NCBI GenBank assembly: GCA_012719855.1
Contig: JAAXZN010000054.1
Coordinates: 86,765 to 150,764, forward strand
DNA: 64,000 bases
Source of the DNA: Serratia liquefaciens
GTDB lineage: Bacteria > Pseudomonadota > Gammaproteobacteria > Enterobacterales > Enterobacteriaceae
Direction: 5' to 3'
Below the pieces are notes generated by a model, which was given only the letters and a program-made list of their open reading frames with translations, searched no databases and had not been told where the DNA came from. This document shows positions 17,433 to 29,741 of this stretch, piece after piece. The position numbers and the translations under genes are program-made. Numbering within the stretch: the stretch's first letter is position 1; every line of letters begins with the position of its first letter.

Positions 17433-18698
17433 TTATTGAGCCAGCGCGCGGGAAAGAATGCCCAGCGCCTTGGTGAACTGGTCTTCAGGAATGGTCAGCG
17501 GGTACAGGAAGCGGATCACGTTGCCGTTAACACCGCAGCTCAGCAGCAGCAGGCCTTCTTCCAGCGCTTTCTGCTGCACCTGACGGGTGATCTCGGCAGA
17601 GGGTTTGCCAGTCTTGGGATCGTTGAACTCCACCGCCACCATCGAACCCTGCGCACGAATATCCGCAATCGCCGGGCTGGTCTGACGGGCCTGCTGCAGC
17701 ACCTCCACCAGATGCTGGCCCAGGCGTTGAGAACGTTGGCATAGCTGCTCTTCTTCAATCACATCCAGCACCGCCAGCGCTGCTGCCACCGCCAGCGGGT
17801 TACCGGCATAGGTGCCGCCCAGCCCGCCCGGTGCCGGGGCATCCATCACCGCTGCACGACCGGCTACGGCCGACAACGGCATGCCGCCCGCCAGGCTTTT
17901 CGCCATGGTGATAAGATCGGGTTTGACGCTGTAATGATCCATGGCAAACAGCTTGCCGGTACGGGCAAAACCGGTCTGCACTTCGTCGGCAATCAGCAAA
18001 ATTCCGTGCTCATCGCACAGCGTACGCAACGCCTGCATAAACTCGGCCGGTGCGACGTTGAAACCGCCTTCACCTTGCACCGGCTCCAGTACGATGGCGG
18101 CAACCTGCTTGGGATCGATATCCGCTTTAAAGATGCGCTCCAGGCTGTTCATCGCATCTTCGGTGGTCACGCCGTACAGCGCATTAGGATACTGGCCGTG
18201 GAACACCGATCCCGGGAATGGCCCGAAGCCCAGTTTGTAAGGTGCCACTTTGCCGGTCAGCGCCATGGTCATGTAGGTGCGGCCGTGGAAGCCACCGCCA
18301 AAGGTGATCAGACCCGGACGACCAGTGTGGGCGCGGGCAATTTTGACGGCGTTCTCTACCGCTTCCGCCCCGGTGGTGAAGAACGCGGTTTTACATGGCC
18401 CTTCGATCGGAGCACACTGGTTGATGCGTTCGGCCAGCGAAACGTAGCTTTCGTAAGGGACAATCTGGTAAGCGGTATGGGTGAAGGCCTTCAGCTGCTT
18501 CTCAATGGCAGCGATCACCTTCGGGTGACGGTGTCCGGTATTCAGTACGGCGATACCGGAGGCAAAATCGATAACTTCATTCCCTTCGACATCCCACAGC
18601 GTGGCGTTCTCGGCGCGTTCGGCGTAAAAGCCGCACATCACGCCGACCCCACGTGGGGTGGCATCCTGACGACGTTGATTCAATTCTGCGTTTTTCAT
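17433..18698 (-). CDS. gabT: 4-aminobutyrate aminotransferase GabT
   Basis: 421 residues from ATG 18698 (MKNAELNQRRQDATPRGVGV), preceded by GGAGAGA; the frame extends 16 codons upstream but those do not match the family. Class III PLP aminotransferase: FFTTGAEAVENAVKIARAHT, the cofactor Asp in LLIADEVQTGFARTG, and the Schiff-base Lys in ITMAKSLAGGMPLSAV. It transfers the amino group of GABA to 2-oxoglutarate, giving succinic semialdehyde and glutamate. First gene of the gabT-gabD-permease operon and divergent from the MocR-type regulator, its likely controller. Confidence 0.92.
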   Translation of the reverse strand: MKNAELNQRRQDATPRGVGVMCGFYAERAENATLWDVEGNEVIDFASGIAVLNTGHRHPKVIAAIEKQLKAFTHTAYQIVPYESYVSLAERINQCAPIEGPCKTAFFTTGAEAVENAVKIARAHTGRPGLITFGGGFHGRTYMTMALTGKVAPYKLGFGPFPGSVFHGQYPNALYGVTTEDAMNSLERIFKADIDPKQVAAIVLEPVQGEGGFNVAPAEFMQALRTLCDEHGILLIADEVQTGFARTGKLFAMDHYSVKPDLITMAKSLAGGMPLSAVAGRAAVMDAPAPGGLGGTYAGNPLAVAAALAVLDVIEEEQLCQRSQRLGQHLVEVLQQARQTSPAIADIRAQGSMVAVEFNDPKTGKPSAEITRQVQQKALEEGLLLLSCGVNGNVIRFLYPLTIPEDQFTKALGILSRALAQ

Positions 18699-18741
18699 GT
18701 TGTTCTCTCCAGTCGGTAGTCGGTGCCAGCTAAACGGTTTG

Positions 18742-18793
18742 TTCACATTTGTGAAACAATGACGTTTATTTACACAGGATGTGGCCCTATAAT
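18742..18793. promoter_or_regulatory. gabT/gabR divergent control region: palindrome and regulator promoter
   Basis: A perfect inverted repeat TTCACA-TT-TGTGAA lies at 18742-18755 (near-symmetric out to TTGTTCACATTTGTGAAACAA), 44 bp upstream of gabT. Facing the regulator is a promoter with TATAAT at 18788-18793 and a weak TTTATT 17 bp upstream at 18765-18770. The palindrome is a candidate operator for the MocR-type regulator. Sites are seen; function is inferred. Confidence 0.55.
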
Positions 18794-18826
18794 CGAGAGC
18801 CAGTTACGATTAATTGAGGGATCCAA

Positions 18827-20293
18827 TTGCGCTCACTGAGTGGTGACCTGCTGTTGCAACGCCTTGGCGAACAGCCGGATGATAAGCTGCATAAGCGGCT
18901 GTATAACGCGATCCGCACCAGCATTTTGGACGGCAGCCTGCCGCCCTCCAGCCGTCTGCCCGCCTCACGGGATTTGGCTCAGGAGCTTAGCCTTTCACGT
19001 AACACTGTATTAACCGTTTATGAACAACTCTTGGCGGAAGGCTATATCCTGGCACGCGCCGGAAGCGGCACATTCGTCGCCGAAACCGTCCCGGACAGCT
19101 GTTTATCCACCGTCAGCGCCCCGGCAGGCAGTGACGGGGAACAGCGGCGCATTGAACTGTCGGCGCGCGGTGCCACCCTGCTGCACCACGCCAGCGCCAG
19201 CCCCAAACAGTGGGGAGCCTTTATCCCCGGCGTGCCTGACGTCAATGCTTTCCCACACCAGTTATTCAGCAAGATCCAGGCGCGTATCAGCCGTCGTCCG
19301 GCCCCGCAGAAGTTGACCTACAGCAACCAGGGCGGCAGTCCGGAGCTGCAGCATGCGCTGGTGGACTATCTGCGCGTAGCGCGCTCGGTACGCTGTTCGC
19401 CAGAGCAAATTCTGATTACCGAAGGCATCCATCAGGCAATAGATCTGGTGACGCGCCTGCTGTGTAATCCGGGCGATGACGCATGGATTGAAGAACCGGG
19501 CTATTGGGGGATCCGCAATATCCTGCGAATGAACGACGTGAATATCTGCCCGTTGACGGTGGATGAAGCCGGTATGGTGCCACCGGAACAGCCTGCCGAG
19601 GCGCCGCGGCTGATTTTCGTCACGCCGTCGCACCAGTATCCCCTGGGATCGGTGATGAGCCTGGCGCGTCGGCAACGGTTATTGGCCTTGGCGCGCAATG
19701 CCGGCAGCTGGATTGTTGAAGATGACTACGACAGCGAGTTTCGCTTTTCAGGTCAGCCGATCCCGGCGTTGCAGGGGTTGGAACCCGACGCGCCGGTGAT
19801 CTATATCGGCACCTTCAGCAAAACGCTGTATCCGGCGCTGCGACTGGGTTATGTGGTGTTGCCGAAACCGCTGATGGCGGCGCTGAAAACCGCCCACGCG
19901 GAACTGTATCGCGGCGGCCATTTGCTGATCCAGACCGCGCTGGCGCAGTTTATCCAGGAAGGCCACTACAGCGCGCATATCCGCCGTATGCGCCTGCTGT
20001 ACGCCCGGCGACGCGCCTTCCTCACCGGTCTGATCGAGCAGCATCTGGGTAAACAGGCGCTGAGTGAGTTCAATAACAATGCCGGGCTGCACCTGATCCT
20101 CAACCTGCCGGACCAGGCGGACGATGTGGCGATTGCCGCCGCAGCCAATACGCGCGGCGTACTGGTGCGGCCGCTGTCGCGTTACTACATGTTGCCCAAC
20201 CATCGCCGCGGCCTGCTGATGGGCTTTGCCTGCGTACCGGAAGAGCAGATGGCCGCCGCTTTTACCCTGCTGTTGGAGTGCATCAACCCCTGA
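18827..20293 (+). CDS. gabR: MocR/GabR-family transcriptional regulator
   Basis: 488 residues starting at TTG 18827 with TGAGGG at 18815-18820. The N-terminal GntR-type winged helix is seen at ~15-85 (RLPASRDLAQELSLSRNTVLTVYEQL). A linker leads to a class I aminotransferase-like domain with the PLP-binding Lys in YIGTFSKTLYPALRLGYVVL and the cofactor Asp in WIVEDDYDSEF. Such regulators use PLP plus GABA (GabR) or PLP alone (PdxR) as signal. Its place, divergent from gabT, argues for GabR-like activation of GABA catabolism. Family certain; the effector is inferred from context. Confidence 0.85.
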   Translation: MRSLSGDLLLQRLGEQPDDKLHKRLYNAIRTSILDGSLPPSSRLPASRDLAQELSLSRNTVLTVYEQLLAEGYILARAGSGTFVAETVPDSCLSTVSAPAGSDGEQRRIELSARGATLLHHASASPKQWGAFIPGVPDVNAFPHQLFSKIQARISRRPAPQKLTYSNQGGSPELQHALVDYLRVARSVRCSPEQILITEGIHQAIDLVTRLLCNPGDDAWIEEPGYWGIRNILRMNDVNICPLTVDEAGMVPPEQPAEAPRLIFVTPSHQYPLGSVMSLARRQRLLALARNAGSWIVEDDYDSEFRFSGQPIPALQGLEPDAPVIYIGTFSKTLYPALRLGYVVLPKPLMAALKTAHAELYRGGHLLIQTALAQFIQEGHYSAHIRRMRLLYARRRAFLTGLIEQHLGKQALSEFNNNAGLHLILNLPDQADDVAIAAAANTRGVLVRPLSRYYMLPNHRRGLLMGFACVPEEQMAAAFTLLLECINP

Positions 20294-20327
20294 AAACAAA
20301 AGGCGGCCCTAAGAGCACGAATGACTT

Positions 20328-24270
<3,943 letters not shown>

Positions 24271-24277
24271 ATAAATA

Positions 24278-24336
24278 TTGCTACTATAGTGGCAAAATAA
24301 GCCTAACGATGACCTTAATTGCTATAATAGTAGCAA
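24278..24336. promoter_or_regulatory. Paired palindromic operators upstream of hipBA-like genes
   Basis: Two related inverted repeats: TTGCTA-CTATAG-TGGCAA (24278-24295, one mismatch) and TTGCTA-TAATAG-TAGCAA (24319-24336, perfect, with arms that extend to 10 bp, TTAATTGCTA/TAGCAATTAA at 24315-24340). Their centres are 41 bp apart, close to four helical turns. The second overlaps a TATAAT at 24323-24328. This is the arrangement expected for autorepression by the HipB-like antitoxin. Repeats seen; binding inferred. Confidence 0.7.
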
Positions 24337-24358
24337 TTAAGATCGTCACGGGTGCACT

Positions 24359-24631
24359 ATGATTTCCCTACATACTCCCTATGATACGCAACTTGCCCTG
24401 CAAGGCTTCCTAAAGCAATTGCGTAAGAACCGCAAATTATCAGTAACCGCTCTGGCTAAAGCTTCTGGCGTGCCCAACAGCACCATTCGCAAATTCGAAG
24501 CCAGCGGCAACATCTCATTACGTCAGTTCCTGATGCTCTATGATGCCCTTGGCAATCTGAATGAACTTCATCAACTGACCAAAAGCCAAAATAGGCCGCA
24601 AACAATCGAGGAGGTACTGAAGAATGCTTAA
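24359..24631 (+). CDS. HipB-like antitoxin, XRE-family regulator
   Basis: 90 residues. A Cro/C1-type helix-turn-helix spans ~residues 14-65 (LRKNRKLSVTALAKASGVPN, then STIRKFEASGNISLRQFL). The hydrophilic C-terminus ([17 protein letters not shown]) may contact the kinase. It precedes and overlaps the HipA-like gene by 8 bp, as in hipBA operons, and probably both neutralises the kinase and represses its own promoter via the palindromes at 24278-24336. The pair sits between fadH and rlmG, where E. coli K-12 has the unrelated higBA. Confidence 0.85.
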   Translation: MISLHTPYDTQLALQGFLKQLRKNRKLSVTALAKASGVPNSTIRKFEASGNISLRQFLMLYDALGNLNELHQLTKSQNRPQTIEEVLKNA

Positions 24632-25880
24632 TATCCCCCTCTTGGTAAAGCGCCGCCTAAGCGATGGCAAAGTTCAAAATGTCGGACAATTGGCGGAAAA
24701 CGGCAGCGGCGTTTATTTTCGTTATGACGAGAGCTATTTGGCCGCCCATCAAAGTTCACTGTCCCCTTTCAATTTACCCTGGGATAACTATTTACATCAG
24801 GCGCCAAAACAGCCGCATTACGGGCTACAGGGTGTTTTCGCCGACAGCCTGCCGGATGGTTGGGGGCTTTACTTGATGGATCGAGTATTCCGCCAAAATG
24901 GCTACAATCCCAGAGCAATTAGCGCATTGGAGAGGTTGGCATTTGTCGCTGATCGTGGTCTGGGCGCCTTGTTTTATGAGCCTGAATTACCCCTTGCCCA
25001 TCAGGACACTCCCCCTGAATTAACGTTGATAACATTGGGGAACGAAGCCGTTAAGGAGTTTGAAGGGGCTGAATCACACCTGATAGCCCATTTGATGAAT
25101 GCGGGAGGTTCCGGAGGGGCACGTCCTAAATTGAGTGTCACTCGTTTAGCTGACGGTACTTTTTCTACCCAACAGGGTGCTGTCGGCAAAAAGCTTTTGG
25201 TTAAGCTAACGTCCGAGAAATTTGCCCTTGGACATCATGAAAGTCAGATCGAATACGTTTATATGATGATGGCGCGACAAGCAGGCATTGAAGTCGCCGA
25301 CTTTACTTTGATCGATATCGGAAAACATCACCATTGGCTCCAGCAAGATCGCTTTGACTGCACAGGCGAACAAGGTCGTTGGCACATGATTTCTGCCAGC
25401 GGATTATTGGATGCCCCGTTCCGCGAACCTTCACTGGATTATATCGATCTGATTAAAGCGACCCGCCTATTATGCGGTGTTGATGATGCCAGGAAGTTAC
25501 TGCGCCAGGCCTTGTTCAATTATCTGACGGTAAATCAGGATGATCACGCAAAAAACTTTGCTTTCCTGGCCGATGACCGCGACAACTGGCGACTTTCCCC
25601 CTGTTACGACATCGTTTATAGCCCATCGCCTTATGGCGAGCATATGACGGCATTTAACGGTAACGGCTCGCAAATCTCCCGTTCAGCAATGGCACTCATG
25701 GCCGGTCAGGCCGGGCTGGCAAATGCCAAAGCCGCGATGAATGTAGCCGAAGAGATTTACAACGTGGTAAGCCACTTCCAACAACAGGCTAATGCGGTCG
25801 GTGTGCCGACCACGTTAGCCAAGGAGATTCAACGCGACATTGACGGAAAATGGCTGGCCTTACGGGCCGCCAATCAGTAA
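24624..25880 (+). CDS. HipA-like serine/threonine kinase toxin
   Basis: 418 residues. HipA kinase features: Gly/Ser-rich loop [10 protein letters not shown] at 160-169 (E. coli HipA has its autophosphorylated Ser150 in the equivalent loop; Ser163 is the candidate here), catalytic [12 protein letters not shown] with Asp306/Asp307 at the active site, and the metal-binding Asp329 in CYDIVYS. Known for the family: phosphorylates an aminoacyl-tRNA synthetase (GltX for HipA) and stops growth; other members have other targets. Translationally coupled to the antitoxin. Its stop overlaps the convergent rlmG stop by 7 bp. Appears intact. Confidence 0.88.
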   Translation: MLNIPLLVKRRLSDGKVQNVGQLAENGSGVYFRYDESYLAAHQSSLSPFNLPWDNYLHQAPKQPHYGLQGVFADSLPDGWGLYLMDRVFRQNGYNPRAISALERLAFVADRGLGALFYEPELPLAHQDTPPELTLITLGNEAVKEFEGAESHLIAHLMNAGGSGGARPKLSVTRLADGTFSTQQGAVGKKLLVKLTSEKFALGHHESQIEYVYMMMARQAGIEVADFTLIDIGKHHHWLQQDRFDCTGEQGRWHMISASGLLDAPFREPSLDYIDLIKATRLLCGVDDARKLLRQALFNYLTVNQDDHAKNFAFLADDRDNWRLSPCYDIVYSPSPYGEHMTAFNGNGSQISRSAMALMAGQAGLANAKAAMNVAEEIYNVVSHFQQQANAVGVPTTLAKEIQRDIDGKWLALRAANQ

Positions 25881-27013
25881 CGTGCGCCGGATTTCACCGC
25901 TCTGAGGATCACAAACTTCTTGTTGGATGCCACCACGGTGCAGTTGCCAAACAGGCGCTTCAGCTTATGGTGGTAATCCAGATGACGGTTGCCGACGATG
26001 CGCAACTCGCCACCGACCTGCAGGCAACGCTTGGCGTCGCAGAACATCTGCCAGGCGGTGTGATCGGTGATCGCATGCTGTTGGTGGAACGGTGGGTTGC
26101 ACAGTACCGCCTGCACGCTTTCACGCTCAATCCCCGCCAGTGAGTTGTTCACCTCAAACTGACAACGATCCAGATCCTGCGGCAGGTTGTGCTCCACGTT
26201 CAACTCGCTGGATGCCACCGCCATATAAGACTCATCGACAAACGTCATCTGAGCCTGCGGGTTGTGCGCCAGTGCCGTCAGGCCAATCACGCCGTTACCG
26301 CAGCCGAGATCGACAATGTGACCTTCCAGATCCTTCGGCAGATGATCCAGGAACAGGCGCGCGCCGATGTCCAGATTGCTGCGCGAGAACACGTTGGCAT
26401 GGTTGTGGATAAGCCAGTCAGTGCCATCCAGCGTCCAGTTGGTGGTTTCCGGGGTAGCCGGTGGCACAATGTCCGCCACTTCGCAGTAGATCAGACGCGC
26501 TTTCTTCCATGCCAGGCTGGTACGCGTTGGGCCGAGCACTTTTTCAAACAGCTGCATGGTCGAGGTGTGAACGTCACGCGCCTTGGCCCCGGCGATGATA
26601 ACCGTGTCCGGCGCCACCACGTTGCGCAGCGAGCGCAGCTGCTGTTCCAGCAGTGCCAGCGCTTTAGGAATGCGGATCAGCACCACCGCCGGTGAAGCCG
26701 GCAGTTCGGCCAGGCTGTCCAGCAGCGTCACCTGCTCCGGATCCAGTTCATTGAGCTTCAGGTTATGGCGTGTTGCCAACTGGCTCATGTAGGAGTCGCT
26801 GATGCTGTAAGGCTGATGAGCGTGCAGTGCGCAGGCCAGCGTGCCAAAGTTGTCGTTGAAAATCAGCACCGGACGATCGCCAATGTTTATATTTTCAAGC
26901 TGTTGCAGCAGATATTCGTCCGCCGCTTCCCACGCCTGCAATTGGGTGGATTCTTCCTGTTGGGGATAACGTTCCAGCTCAAGGTGCTGTGTTCCCAGAT
27001 CGAGTTGGCTCAT
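25874..27013 (-). CDS. rlmG: 23S rRNA (guanine-1835-N2)-methyltransferase RlmG
   Basis: 379 residues from ATG 27013, preceded by AGGAGGGG; the frame runs upstream to 27124 without family similarity. The N-terminal RNA-binding domain is inactive; the C-terminal Rossmann methyltransferase domain carries the SAM motif [14 protein letters not shown] and the N2-guanine signature [12 protein letters not shown]. It methylates G1835 in 23S rRNA. Gene order with ygjP downstream and divergent is as in E. coli. Its 3' end overlaps that of the hipA-like gene by 7 bp, so the two messages would be antisense at their ends. Confidence 0.94.
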   Translation of the reverse strand: MSQLDLGTQHLELERYPQQEESTQLQAWEAADEYLLQQLENINIGDRPVLIFNDNFGTLACALHAHQPYSISDSYMSQLATRHNLKLNELDPEQVTLLDSLAELPASPAVVLIRIPKALALLEQQLRSLRNVVAPDTVIIAGAKARDVHTSTMQLFEKVLGPTRTSLAWKKARLIYCEVADIVPPATPETTNWTLDGTDWLIHNHANVFSRSNLDIGARLFLDHLPKDLEGHIVDLGCGNGVIGLTALAHNPQAQMTFVDESYMAVASSELNVEHNLPQDLDRCQFEVNNSLAGIERESVQAVLCNPPFHQQHAITDHTAWQMFCDAKRCLQVGGELRIVGNRHLDYHHKLKRLFGNCTVVASNKKFVILRAVKSGARY

Positions 27014-27162
27014 TGCCCCTCCTGACTGATAAAATTTGGGCTGTTTATCCCCTAAAAACGTCCGGCAGTAAAATGTTTTTTCGGATAAATTGCCCTTTGC
27101 GGGCTTTGCACGAAAAAACATCATACAATGACCCGCTCAATTGAGGCCAATACGGGAAGATG

Positions 27163-27669
27163 ATGTCTGAACTGACCTACCTGCAGGGCTACCCTGAGCA
27201 TCTGCAAAGCCAGGTGCAGCAACTGATCGACCAGGGGCGCCTGGGGGATGTGTTGTTGCAGCGCTATCCGCAGGTGCATGACTGCACCACCGACAAGTCG
27301 CTTTATCAGTTTACCGTCGATCTGAAAAACCAGTATTTGCGTAATGCCCAACCGCTGAGCAAGGTGGCCTACGACGGTAAAATTCAGGTGATGAAACACG
27401 CGCTGGGCATGCACACCGCCATTTCCCGCGTGCAGGGCGGCAAACTGAAGGCCAAGGCGGAAATCCGCGTGGCGACGGTCTTCAAGCTGGCGCCGGAGCC
27501 GTTTCTACGCATGATCGTGGTGCATGAGTTGGCACATCTGAAAGAGAAAGACCACAACAAGGCCTTTTACAGCCTGTGCTGCCATATGGAACCCAATTAC
27601 CATCAGCTGGAGTTCGACACCCGGCTGTATCTGACCCACCTTTCGGTGTTTGGCGATCTGTACGCATAG
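27163..27669 (+). CDS. ygjP: YgjP, DUF45 zinc metallohydrolase
   Basis: 168 residues, starting at MSELTYLQGYPEHL (an ATG one codon earlier is also possible). The metal site HELAHLKEKDHNKAF begins at about residue 121: HExxH plus a downstream His, as in WLM/SprT-like metalloproteins. E. coli YgjP belongs to this DUF45 family and has been reported to hydrolyse UTP; I cannot tell the substrate from sequence. It is conserved beside rlmG. Single gene with its own short upstream region. Confidence 0.88.
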   Translation: MSELTYLQGYPEHLQSQVQQLIDQGRLGDVLLQRYPQVHDCTTDKSLYQFTVDLKNQYLRNAQPLSKVAYDGKIQVMKHALGMHTAISRVQGGKLKAKAEIRVATVFKLAPEPFLRMIVVHELAHLKEKDHNKAFYSLCCHMEPNYHQLEFDTRLYLTHLSVFGDLYA

Positions 27670-27769
27670 CGAGATTCGCCTTCTGTAAATGCCGTGATAA
27701 TCTGGTTCTTTCTACCCTGTGCGGTACGTGAAACTCATGGGGTATAGCGCATGGGAACCGGAGATATCT

Positions 27770-28750
27770 ATGATTCGCTTTGCCGTTGTGGGCACCAACT
27801 GGATTACGGAACGCTTTATCGACGCCGCGCACGAAAGCGGCAAGCTGAAACTGACCGCCGTCTATTCGCGCAAGCTGGAAAAAGCGCAGGAATTTGGCGC
27901 CAACTACCACGTCAGCCTGTTTTTCGATTCCCTCGAGGCGATGGCCCAATCCGATGCTATCGATGCGGTTTACATCGCCAGCCCCAACGCCCTTCACTGC
28001 CAACAATCTTTACTGTTCCTCAGCCATAAAAAGCATATGATTTGCGAAAAGCCGCTGGTGTCCAACCTGCGTGAAGCCGAAAAGCTGGTGGCCTGCGCGC
28101 GTGAAAATCAGGTGGTGCTGTTCGAAGCCTTCAAAAGCGCTCATCTGCCGAATTTCCTGGCCCTGCAACAGGCGCTGCCGCAAATCGGCCGGTTACGCAA
28201 AGCCTTCCTCAACTATTGCCAATACTCGTCACGCTACCCGCGTTATCTGGCCGGCGAAAATCCGAATACCTTCAATCCGCAGTTTTCCAACGGCTCAATC
28301 ATGGACATTGGCTATTACTGCCTGGCCAGCGCCGTAGCCCTGTTCGGCGAACCGAAATCGGTCATTGCCAGCGCGGCGTTGCTGGATACCGGTGTGGATG
28401 CCCACGGTACCGCTTGCCTCAACTACGGCGATTTTGACGTCACCCTCTCCCACTCCAAGGTCAGCAACTCGGACATTCCCAGTGAGATCCAGGGCGAAGA
28501 AGGGACGCTGGTGATTGAGAAAATTTCTGAGTGCCAGGGCGTGGTGCTGACCCCGCGCGGCGGCCATCGTCAGGATCTGGCCCAGCCTCAGCACATCAAC
28601 ACCATGCTGTATGAGGCACAGGTGTTTGCCGACCTGGTGGAAAAACGGCAGGTGGAACACCCGGGGCTGGAGAATTCGCTGATTATCGCCCGCCTGCTGA
28701 CCGAAATTCGCCGCCAGACCGGCGTAGTCTTCCCTGCCGACGGAGAGTGA
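27770..28750 (+). CDS. ygjR: Gfo/Idh/MocA-family oxidoreductase YgjR
   Basis: 326 residues from ATG 27770 (MIRFAVVGTNWITERFIDAA), with GGAG 7 bp upstream; the earlier in-frame ATG at 27719 adds an unrelated leader. N-terminal Rossmann NAD(P) domain with the Gly-x-x-x-x-Ile start, the typical ICEKPLVSNLREAEKLV with the conserved EKP near residue 95, and a C-terminal alpha/beta substrate domain (GSIMDIGYYCLASAVALFGE). Close to E. coli YgjR; substrate unknown, probably a sugar or polyol derivative. It ends one base before the next gene, so the pair is an operon. Confidence 0.87.
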   Translation: MIRFAVVGTNWITERFIDAAHESGKLKLTAVYSRKLEKAQEFGANYHVSLFFDSLEAMAQSDAIDAVYIASPNALHCQQSLLFLSHKKHMICEKPLVSNLREAEKLVACARENQVVLFEAFKSAHLPNFLALQQALPQIGRLRKAFLNYCQYSSRYPRYLAGENPNTFNPQFSNGSIMDIGYYCLASAVALFGEPKSVIASAALLDTGVDAHGTACLNYGDFDVTLSHSKVSNSDIPSEIQGEEGTLVIEKISECQGVVLTPRGGHRQDLAQPQHINTMLYEAQVFADLVEKRQVEHPGLENSLIIARLLTEIRRQTGVVFPADGE

Positions 28751-28751
28751 C

Positions 28752-29483
28752 ATGAAACCCTTATTACTGATGCAAACCGGCGATGCCCCAGAGGTTATCC
28801 GTCGGGAAAAAGCCAACTTCGACGGCATGTTCTTGCAACAGGGGAACATTGATGCCGATCGCGTGCAGATCGTGCACCTTCCTGCAGGCGAGCAACCGCT
28901 GCCGCCGCACAATTACGCCGGCGTGGTGATCACCGGTTCACCGGCGATGGTGACCGAACAGCTGCCGTGGAGCGAGCAAGCCGCCGAGTGGCTGCGCCAG
29001 GCGATGCAGATTCAACTGCCGATCTTCGGCGCCTGCTATGGGCACCAGCTACTGGCCTATGCGCTTGGCGGTGAAGTCGGTTATCACCCGCAGGGCATGG
29101 AAGTCGGCACATTGGACGTCGAGTTGCTGCCCGCCGCCGCCAACGACCGACGAATGACGATGTTACCGCCGCGCTTCAAGGCCAATCTGATCCACTCGCA
29201 GAGCGTGTTGACGCCCCCCGTCGGCGCAGTCGCGCTGGCCCGATCGCAACAGGATGCCTATCAGATCCTCAGTTATGGCGATCGCGTGCTGACGACGCAG
29301 TTCCATCCGGAATTTAACGGCGCGGTGATGCACCAGTATCTGAGCTGGCTCGGTGAGCTGTATCCAGAGCAGCAGGCAGCGTATCAGCTTAAGCAACAGC
29401 AGGTTAGCGACACGCCGTTCAGTCGGCTGCTGCTGCAGGGATTTGTCGTCAGCCTCGGTGCGCAAAAAGCCCTGGCCGGGTAA
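28752..29483 (+). CDS. Class I glutamine amidotransferase-like protein
   Basis: 243 residues with ATG one base after the ygjR stop. GATase-1 triad visible: nucleophile Cys95 in GACYGHQLLA, His185 and Glu187 in FHPEF. An oxyanion-type GVVITGSPAMV lies near residue 60. It is a stand-alone GATase, like those resembling GMP-synthase subunits or gamma-glutamyl hydrolases (e.g. YfeJ-type), with no synthase domain. It may hydrolyse gamma-glutamyl amides. E. coli does not have it at this position. Substrate unknown. Confidence 0.82.
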   Translation: MKPLLLMQTGDAPEVIRREKANFDGMFLQQGNIDADRVQIVHLPAGEQPLPPHNYAGVVITGSPAMVTEQLPWSEQAAEWLRQAMQIQLPIFGACYGHQLLAYALGGEVGYHPQGMEVGTLDVELLPAAANDRRMTMLPPRFKANLIHSQSVLTPPVGAVALARSQQDAYQILSYGDRVLTTQFHPEFNGAVMHQYLSWLGELYPEQQAAYQLKQQQVSDTPFSRLLLQGFVVSLGAQKALAG

Positions 29484-29533
29484 CTTAATAAACGTTGACC
29501 GCTGACATATTTTGCATTACTTTCTGCCGTGCA

Positions 29534-29727
29534 AAGGGGAGTAACTTCATTGCCGGTCAATCGTCATTACGATGCGCAAGCATCCGGTTACCGGGCAACA
29601 TGATGTAACGGGCACGTTCAGTGCACCTTCATCAACGTTGTAAGTGAGACCTTGCCGGAAGGCGAGGTTTGCTTGCAGCGTTCATAAGAGCGGCTAGCGT
29701 CTTCCGACGTTGGCCGTTTTTGTTTTT
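29534..29727 (+). ncRNA. yybP-ykoY (PRE) Mn2+/pH riboswitch of alx
   Basis: Leader ahead of alx with features of the yybP-ykoY element: the GGGGAGUAACUUCAUUGCC-type 5' strand at 29536, several short helices, and the conserved 3' part GCCGGAAGGCGAGGTTTGC (29655-29673), nearly the same as the E. coli alx PRE. A terminator-like stem CGGCTAGCGTC / GACGTTGGCCG (29691-29701 and 29706-29716) with TTTTTGTTTTT follows just before the alx ribosome site. Known: senses Mn2+, with alkaline pH changing folding during transcription. Boundaries are approximate. Confidence 0.88.
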
Positions 29728-29741
29728 GAAGGATACCTCTG

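Noticed and set aside
17934..18719. 261-codon plus-strand frame opposite gabT
   Set aside because: Lies within the well-matched gabT gene; a GC-rich antisense artefact.
18742..18755. CRP site at the gabT-gabR gap
   Set aside because: The half-sites are in the reverse order (TCACA before TGTGA) with only 2 bp between, so it cannot be a normal CRP site.
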